A stretch of DNA of 64,000 nt from NCBI RefSeq assembly GCF_029269745.1, contig NZ_JARJHT010000003.1, forward strand, positions 186,001-250,000, read 5' to 3'. This document shows, piece after piece, positions 59,837-64,000 of this stretch. The notes under the pieces were generated by a model, which made no database searches, was not told where the DNA came from, and saw nothing but the letters and a program-made list of their open reading frames with translations. Source of the stretch: Polluticoccus soli (lineage in GTDB: Bacteria > Bacteroidota > Bacteroidia > Chitinophagales > Chitinophagaceae). Made by a program: the position numbers and the translations under genes. Within the stretch, counting starts at the first letter, position 1; every line of letters begins with the position of its first letter.

Positions 59837-60673
59837 TTAGTTGAGCAGCGTCTTAACTACTTCTTCCACGTTCACCAGCTCATCCATCTCACTTTCAATT
59901 TCCGTTTTGATCTGTTCAAACCCTGCATTCAGGAACCATTGCTCTCCGTAAGCGCGTATCAAATTCTCCAACACCACCGGCAGCTTGCGCGAGTAGATGA
60001 TAGCTGCAGCCGTCACCGTGCCTGCATCTCTTAGCTGCAATACTTCTTCCAGCGTCAGCACACTCAGTTCGTCCATCTCTGTAATGATCGCTGCTTTCTT
60101 CTTCATCACTGCATCGCCGCTGTATTGTTTGTCTACAAAATCGAGCGCCATGCGCCTGCGCTCCTGCTCTTCGCGTGCGCGTTTTGTTTCTTCGCTTACC
60201 GAAAAGAACTCATCTGCCAACTCAGACAACATGCCTATAGCCAGTGGTGCCAATCCTGAAAACGATGTGAGCTTAGCGGCTATGCCACCCAGCGAGGTGA
60301 CCGTGTCATTACCTCTATTTTTTACGCTTTCAAGGTGAGTGTTGAGTGGCTCCAGCCATTTTGCTACGGCGCCTTCCAGGTCTGTTTCCACCCCAAGGCC
60401 TTTCAGCAGCCCGCTACCAAACTGCGCCAGTATACCTTTGGTTTTACCCAGGCTGGCCTCTATCTGCCGGGTGGCGCCATCTACCTTGCGCGATAGCTCA
60501 TTAAACGCGGTTGTATCGCGCACGTTGGCCAGTTGCCTGTGGTAGCGGTCCAGCACATTATACAGGCTATTCAGTTCCCGTATCTGTGCATGTATCACGT
60601 TTACAGCGTTTTGCAGCTGCGCATCGTTTACTTCATAGTTGATCTGGTGAATTACTTCTACTATTTCTGCCAT
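59837..60673 (-). CDS. Tape-measure-like protein, short form
   Basis: A 278-residue helical protein. The start (VIHQINYEVNDAQLQNAVNV) and the helical repeats over residues 20-95 (RELNSLYNVLDRYHRQLANV) resemble the N-terminal region of phage tape-measure proteins of Bacteroidota. A Gly-rich hydrophobic part (SGLAPLAIGML, about 135-150) and an alpha-helical end follow. It is much shorter than a complete tape measure, so it may be a truncated relic or a tail chaperone-like protein. The upstream region has a near-consensus promoter. Confidence 0.5.
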   Translation of the reverse strand: MAEIVEVIHQINYEVNDAQLQNAVNVIHAQIRELNSLYNVLDRYHRQLANVRDTTAFNELSRKVDGATRQIEASLGKTKGILAQFGSGLLKGLGVETDLEGAVAKWLEPLNTHLESVKNRGNDTVTSLGGIAAKLTSFSGLAPLAIGMLSELADEFFSVSEETKRAREEQERRRMALDFVDKQYSGDAVMKKKAAIITEMDELSVLTLEEVLQLRDAGTVTAAAIIYSRKLPVVLENLIRAYGEQWFLNAGFEQIKTEIESEMDELVNVEEVVKTLLN

Positions 60674-60778
60674 GGTGAGAACAAGTGTGAAACATTATTA
60701 TGTTTTTGCACTTGCAGGCGGCAGATACCTGTTTACACTTTTTGAAAGGAATGGCGTCCTTGAATAACAATAATACAG

Positions 60779-60809
60779 CAAAGATACAATAATATTTATT
60801 TACTGAAAA
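60779..60809 (-). promoter_or_regulatory. Near-consensus promoter of the tape-measure-like gene
   Basis: On the minus strand TTTT (60809-60806), 19 bases, then TATCTTTG (60786-60779), an exact -7 box with one mismatch at -33. The leader to the ATG is about 100 bases. Confidence 0.6.
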
Positions 60810-60851
60810 ATATTTTTGCGCTATCTTGTATTAGAAATCATGTTAGCCCAT

Positions 60852-61490
60852 ATGAAAACATTAATTAGAGCATTGAGCATTACCCTCATCTATCTTCCTT
60901 TTATTGCTTTCGCGCAATCAGATGCCTCACTAAGTGGATATAAAGGCAAAGTAAAAGAGATCAAAGAAACCACATGCGATATACTTAAAGCGGACCGCTC
61001 GCGGGTAGATTCATCGAGCTGCTGGTCAATCTCCTACGTGCTGGATGAGCGCGGCAATTTTACTGAAGTCAAAGACAATAATGGCGAAACCATTAAATAC
61101 GTGTATGAATACCATGGCAGCAGGCCGGCAGTCCGGCACATCTATTCGAACGGCGAGTTGTCAGGCATCAGTAAGTACACCTATAAAGACGACAGTACGT
61201 TTGAAGTAAATACCTCTTTCGTGGGCGATGCCAAACCAATGAACACATTGTACGTGCTCAACAGCGACGGTACTTTAAAAAAAGCATTGCAGTCGGGAAA
61301 AGTAAGAGAAGAATACACCTATAACAAAAGCGGCAAAACCTACACCGTTTTTCTTGACGAGACACGGCTGGTAAAAGAAACACATCAAAAAATGGATGCG
61401 CAGCAAAACGTAACGCTGAAAGAGGTAACTGGTTTGACAGGTAAAAATAAGACGCAACGCATTTGGCGGACTTTTAGTTACTACCAATAA
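60852..61490 (+). CDS. Secreted YD-repeat-like protein (1 of 2)
   Basis: The frame opens at a TTG at 60816, but the ATG at 60852 gives a clean signal peptide (MKTLIRALSITLIYLPFIAF) and 212 residues. The mature part has several YxYDxxGx-like turns (VLDERGNFTEV, YTYKDDSTFEV, YTYNKSGKTYTV), the pattern of RHS/YD repeats and of small Bacteroidota secreted proteins. It is paired with the gene nine bases downstream. It is not a phage gene by content and lies as cargo between island genes. Function unknown. Confidence 0.7.
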   Translation: MKTLIRALSITLIYLPFIAFAQSDASLSGYKGKVKEIKETTCDILKADRSRVDSSSCWSISYVLDERGNFTEVKDNNGETIKYVYEYHGSRPAVRHIYSNGELSGISKYTYKDDSTFEVNTSFVGDAKPMNTLYVLNSDGTLKKALQSGKVREEYTYNKSGKTYTVFLDETRLVKETHQKMDAQQNVTLKEVTGLTGKNKTQRIWRTFSYYQ

Positions 61491-61499
61491 ACCGATCCA

Positions 61500-62198
61500 A
61501 TGAAATACCGCCTGCGATACAGCCTTGCACTTTTAATCTTCCTCGCAGCCTGCAACGCCGATGTCTCGCGACAAGCCCCTGCAAGTGCAGACAGCTTGGT
61601 GGATAAGCCTGTGATAAAAAGCATGACGGTGCATAACTACAATGAAACAGTTTTCAAAAACGGCGAGTGGGTACCTGTAGACAGCATTTTCGCTGACGAG
61701 CATTACACTTATGATACCAACGGCCGCCTGTTATCAATGGAAAAGCAGGAAAAAACACACAATGGTCTCATACATTTTAAGTACAATTACCTATACCGCA
61801 ATAACAAGTTTACAGGGCGCGAGGTCTTCGAAAACTCAATAAAACGCAGCATGACTACCGTTTGGGAAAATGACAGTACGTACCGCGAAATATACCTGGA
61901 TAAAAATGGGAAGGCAGACGAGGAGGTCCGAACTGTACTTAATGACGCTCAAAAACCGGTACTCGTTCAGTTTTTCTCACCCGGAAAACTTCTATCGGCA
62001 AATGTCTATAGATACGATGCAGAGGGTAATGACCTGGTACAAACCGGCACGCTATTTACGGGAGATACCACCCGGTCAGCATTCCGCATACTTTCTAAAG
62101 ACGATGCCGGCAACCCTGTGAAAACCCTTGAAACAGTTACCGGCATCGATGGAAAAATTCGGCACTGGTTGCATGTACGCAATTACGAGTACTATTAA
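61500..62198 (+). CDS. YD-repeat-like lipoprotein (2 of 2)
   Basis: A 232-residue lipoprotein with lipobox Cys at residue 18 (FLAAC). YD-type turns (YTYDTNGRLLSM, FKYNYLYRNNKFTG, VYRYDAEGNDL) run through the mature part, in the same manner as the preceding gene, from which it is separated by nine bases. The two probably act together at the cell surface. Its stop overlaps by four bases with the 3' end of the convergent island gene. Function unknown. Confidence 0.72.
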   Translation: MKYRLRYSLALLIFLAACNADVSRQAPASADSLVDKPVIKSMTVHNYNETVFKNGEWVPVDSIFADEHYTYDTNGRLLSMEKQEKTHNGLIHFKYNYLYRNNKFTGREVFENSIKRSMTTVWENDSTYREIYLDKNGKADEEVRTVLNDAQKPVLVQFFSPGKLLSANVYRYDAEGNDLVQTGTLFTGDTTRSAFRILSKDDAGNPVKTLETVTGIDGKIRHWLHVRNYEYY

Positions 62199-62464
62199 GA
62201 TCTCATTTGACGATTGTGCCAGTTAACATAAGCTGCCTTTTGTTTGATACGATAGTAGAACATAAACACACTGGTATCCATAAACCGCTCGGCAGCTTCT
62301 ACATTTCCTTCGCAGTATTTCATGGCTATGTCCCAAAAGCTATCGTACCAGTCGTCTATGCGCGTAGCCACAGATGTTAGCGTTGTGGCTGCAGGGCGTT
62401 CAGCGTTTCCGTTCTTTGGCTGAAATAGCTCGAACCGATCGAACCAGGCAATAGTTCGCTCCAT
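62195..62464 (-). CDS. C-terminal fragment of split island gene
   Basis: An 89-residue frame beginning at an internal ATG (ERTIAWFDRFELFQ). It is helical and Trp-rich (DDWYDSFWDIAMKYCEG) and continues the gene above after frame repair. By itself it has no visible start signal. Confidence 0.45.
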   Translation of the reverse strand: MERTIAWFDRFELFQPKNGNAERPAATTLTSVATRIDDWYDSFWDIAMKYCEGNVEAAERFMDTSVFMFYYRIKQKAAYVNWHNRQMRS

Positions 62465-62934
62465 GATGGTGTGTACGGCATCCCGATGCTTAAAAAAAAA
62501 GCGTACAGGTCAGGATCGGGTGAGATATTTTGCGTAGCATCGCCTTTGGCCAGTACAAGTTTGCGGCGCGTCCAGTAGTCTTCGGTGGTGTCAGGGTTTT
62601 CATCTTCCACAAACGAGTATATCGCCCCCATGCGCAGAGCACAATCTTCGTCGACAGGATATTTGAGGCGGTACTTGATATTATTGGCAAGTGTTGCAAT
62701 ATCAGTGCGCAGGCTCTTTACATTCTTCTCGTCGTTGCACAGCTCCAGCATCTTATCCATCATAGCGCCCAGCAGATCTTTTGTAGCGCCGCCTGCCGAA
62801 TAAATGTTTTGCGCCCCTGCCGCAACGTACCGGCTAAGATGGTAACCGCTGGCCACATCTTCGGGCATATAAAAACGCAGGTCATGTACTTTGCTGTGGA
62901 ATACTTCTTTGTACTTAGGGTTGTTGGTGAGCAT
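62377..62934 (-). CDS. N-terminal fragment of split island gene
   Basis: A 185-residue frame with the true ATG. Residues 1-145 are a helical domain (LLGAMMDKMLELCND, LRTDIATLANNIKY). The last 40 residues (from LSIGMPYTPSW) are out of frame after the nine-T run. Confidence 0.5.
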   Translation of the reverse strand: MLTNNPKYKEVFHSKVHDLRFYMPEDVASGYHLSRYVAAGAQNIYSAGGATKDLLGAMMDKMLELCNDEKNVKSLRTDIATLANNIKYRLKYPVDEDCALRMGAIYSFVEDENPDTTEDYWTRRKLVLAKGDATQNISPDPDLYAFFLSIGMPYTPSWSELLPGSIGSSYFSQRTETLNALQPQR

Positions 62935-62957
62935 GGTGGTGATAGGTTTTATTATTG

Positions 62958-62988
62958 CAAAAATAATAAAAATAATTGTAAAACCAGA
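62958..62988 (-). promoter_or_regulatory. Near-consensus promoter of the split island gene
   Basis: On the minus strand TCTG (62988-62985), 19 bases, then TATTTTTG (62965-62958): exact -7 box and one mismatch at -33, 23 bases before the ATG. Confidence 0.65.
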
Positions 62989-63027
62989 ACGACTGGCATA
63001 TTTAGTTAAATGATGCCGTTAAATCTC

Positions 63028-63070
63028 GTCAGAACCGCTGATTAGAATGATTGAAATGATTGCGCTGATT
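63028..63070. repeat. Left inverted repeat of the GxxExxY cassette (43 bp)
   Basis: Begins GTCAGAACCGCTGATT and ends ATGATTGCGCTGATT; it is built of (A/C)TGATTnnn steps with a nine-base rhythm. It matches the reverse complement of 63568-63610 at 39 of 43 positions by eye. Confidence 0.88.
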
Positions 63071-63083
63071 ATAGCGGCAAGAC

Positions 63084-63317
63084 CTATTGTTTCCGTAGCT
63101 TATGCTCGATGGTCAAACGTTTGAATTGCAGACTCTTTGCACCAAAATTTATTAGTAGCCCTATTGGCAGCTTATATGCTTCCAAATAATTGAGTGCTTG
63201 CGTTGTGTGCACATCTTGAAGTTCAACCAGCGCTTTTAGTTCCACCATCACATTGTTCCCAACTAAAAAATCGACCCGCCTTGTGCCTACCTCAATATTA
63301 TCGTAGAAAATAGGCAT
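63084..63317 (-). CDS. C-terminal fragment of the GxxExxY gene
   Basis: A 77-residue open frame containing the PDDEXK-like residues (D and ELK) and the family C-terminus. The internal ATG is not a natural start. Confidence 0.5.
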   Translation of the reverse strand: MPIFYDNIEVGTRRVDFLVGNNVMVELKALVELQDVHTTQALNYLEAYKLPIGLLINFGAKSLQFKRLTIEHKLRKQ

Positions 63318-63490
63318 TTCATACTCGCGTGCAAATTGCAGCTTAGTTTTTCGAACTCAATTGCAAGGCTACGCTGGTAGATCACTTCCTGAAAGCCGTT
63401 ACCAAGCACTGCGTGTACTTTCATAGCACATCCAATTATCTGGCCCGTTAGCTGGGAATGAAGAAACTCAGGTTTAGTTGTTTCAGACAT
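63287..63490 (-). CDS. N-terminal fragment of the GxxExxY gene
   Basis: A 67-residue frame starting at the natural ATG (SETTKPEFLHSQLTGQIIG). It carries the GNGFQEVIY motif, then shifts frame after EFEKL and ends with an unrelated tail. Confidence 0.5.
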   Translation of the reverse strand: MSETTKPEFLHSQLTGQIIGCAMKVHAVLGNGFQEVIYQRSLAIEFEKLSCNLHASMKCLFSTIILR

Positions 63491-63567
63491 TGGTTTGTAG
63501 TTAAAGAATATCTTAAGCTAATAAAAATCCAAAATCCAACCTAAAGTCATACACATCAGTTTCAAGA

Positions 63568-63610
63568 AATCAGCGAAATCATTTTAATCCTTCTAATCAG
63601 CGGTTCAGAC
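63568..63610. repeat. Right inverted repeat of the GxxExxY cassette (43 bp)
   Basis: The reverse complement begins GTCTGAACCGCTGATT and ends ATGATTTCGCTGATT, with four differences from the left arm. Confidence 0.88.
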
Positions 63611-63615
63611 AAATA

Positions 63616-64000
63616 TCAATTGCGCTTTCCCCACCACCACATCACCACCACCAGTACCAGCGTAATGATGGCAATGATCAGCGGCAGGTATCTTTCCCAG
63701 GTGGCTTCGGCGCGGCGGTTGCGTACGTGGGCATAGATGCTGGCGTGCAGTGCATTGTCGGCACCGGATAGTTGCACCAGCCGCGCGGCTATGGCATCCA
63801 TATATTGGTACTTGAGGTTAGAGGTAGCCTTCAGCAGCTCGTTCACTATTTCTTTGTTGGTATCGCGGTCATCGGCCTGTTGTAATATAGCCATGTGCGA
63901 GTCGGAAAGGAGGAGGAAGACATAATCACTCAGGGCGCTATGGCTCATGCGGTAGGTGTCGACGGTGGCCATGTGCCTGGTGAGGCGCTGTGCTTCCTTC
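63616..64000 (-). CDS. C-terminally membrane-anchored helical protein, cut by window edge
   Basis: An internal ATG at 63972 would give 118 residues, but the frame stays open upstream to the window end (adding KEAQRLTRH), and the helical character continues, so the true start probably lies beyond 64000. The visible part is a helical domain (NKEIVNELLKATSNLKYQYM) and a C-terminal TM helix (about 98-115 of the short form) with a WWWGKRN end. Tail-anchored topology is expected. It borders the right repeat of the GxxExxY cassette by five bases. Function unknown. Confidence 0.6.
   Translation of the reverse strand, partial: KEAQRLTRHMATVDTYRMSHSALSDYVFLLLSDSHMAILQQADDRDTNKEIVNELLKATSNLKYQYMDAIAARLVQLSGADNALHASIYAHVRNRRAEATWERYLPLIIAIITLVLVVVMWWWGKRN

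Larger units (their letters stand above)
62195..62934 (-). pseudogene. Island protein split by a frameshift in a nine-T run
   Basis: Two frames, 62377-62934 (185 residues) and 62195-62464 (89 residues), join into one protein of about 246 residues if one T is added to the run of nine T at 62492-62500 (minus strand). The reading PDPDLYAFF then continues as FKHRDAVHTIMERTIAWFD, which flows into the second frame. The protein is alpha-helical without a signal peptide. Its function is unknown, but it lies behind a near-consensus promoter on the same strand as the other island genes. Slippage at the run could also make both forms. Confidence 0.65.
63084..63490 (-). pseudogene. GxxExxY (PDDEXK-like) protein gene broken by one frameshift
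   Basis: Two overlapping frames, 63287-63490 and 63084-63317, are the two halves of a GxxExxY protein of about 135 residues. The first has the name-giving motif GNGFQEVIYQ and the second the nuclease-like D-x(n)-ELK core (RRVDFLVGNNVMVELKAL) and the typical LPIGLLINFGAKSLQFKR ending. Adding one base to CTAAG near 63345 (minus strand) gives FEKLKLQFAREYEMPIFYD and restores the frame. The family is grouped with PD-(D/E)xK nucleases; its biological role is not established. The gene lies within matched inverted repeats. Confidence 0.85.

Overview
The window looks like a chromosomal segment of a Bacteroidota bacterium, most likely in or near the Chitinophagaceae. The reasons are type IX secretion (T9SS) C-terminal sorting tails on seven giant secreted proteins, promoter elements of the TTTG-N19-TAnnTTTG type, few Shine-Dalgarno sequences, a DUF4294 protein, LytS/LytTR signalling and many small lipoproteins. 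I saw no rRNA, tRNA, CRISPR array or classical transposase.

Layout. 0-2 kb: a CheY-like receiver and a DUF4294 protein. 1.2-8.4 kb (minus): a tightly packed seven-gene operon reading tolC-like, hlyD-like, MacB-type permease, ABC ATPase, LytS-type kinase, LytTR regulator, alpha/beta hydrolase; this is an efflux system that carries its own two-component system. 8.5-12.5 kb: surface-glycan type genes (multispanning GT-C-like protein, acyltransferase 3, FkbM methyltransferase). 12.6-18.2 kb: an orphan N-terminal transketolase half, four related small lipoproteins that each keep an EF-hand-like loop, an acyl-CoA dehydrogenase, a ComEA-like helix-hairpin-helix protein and a 38-residue membrane peptide. 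18.6-39.5 kb: six paralogous Ig-repeat adhesin-like proteins of two subfamilies plus an SBBP beta-propeller protein, all exported by T9SS. 39.5-45.9 kb (minus): a secreted unknown protein, then a cluster of a PA-IL lectin-like protein, an M19 dipeptidase and a V8-like plus subtilisin double protease. 46-49 kb: asnS, a small membrane protein and a second FkbM methyltransferase.

48.9-64 kb: a phage-derived island on the minus strand, with capsid-like, scaffold-like, tape-measure-like and tail-fibre-like genes. It is interrupted by unrelated genes (a GT-C glycosyltransferase, a TonB-C protein, two YD-type secreted proteins). Three island genes are broken by one-base frameshifts, while I found none in the first 48 kb, which suggests local decay.

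The most unusual structure is a pair of small nuclease cassettes. A GIY-YIG gene (58964-59398) and a broken GxxExxY/PDDEXK gene (63028-63610) are each enclosed by their own imperfect inverted repeats of about 40 bp. A solo copy of the second repeat lies inside the ComEA-like gene at 17732-17774, where it is translated. Together these suggest nuclease-associated miniature elements that spread through the genome. Other dispersed palindromes are a perfect 15-bp-arm hairpin at 17063 and CCCC/GGGG palindromes at one fixed position inside the T9SS tails of several paralogues.
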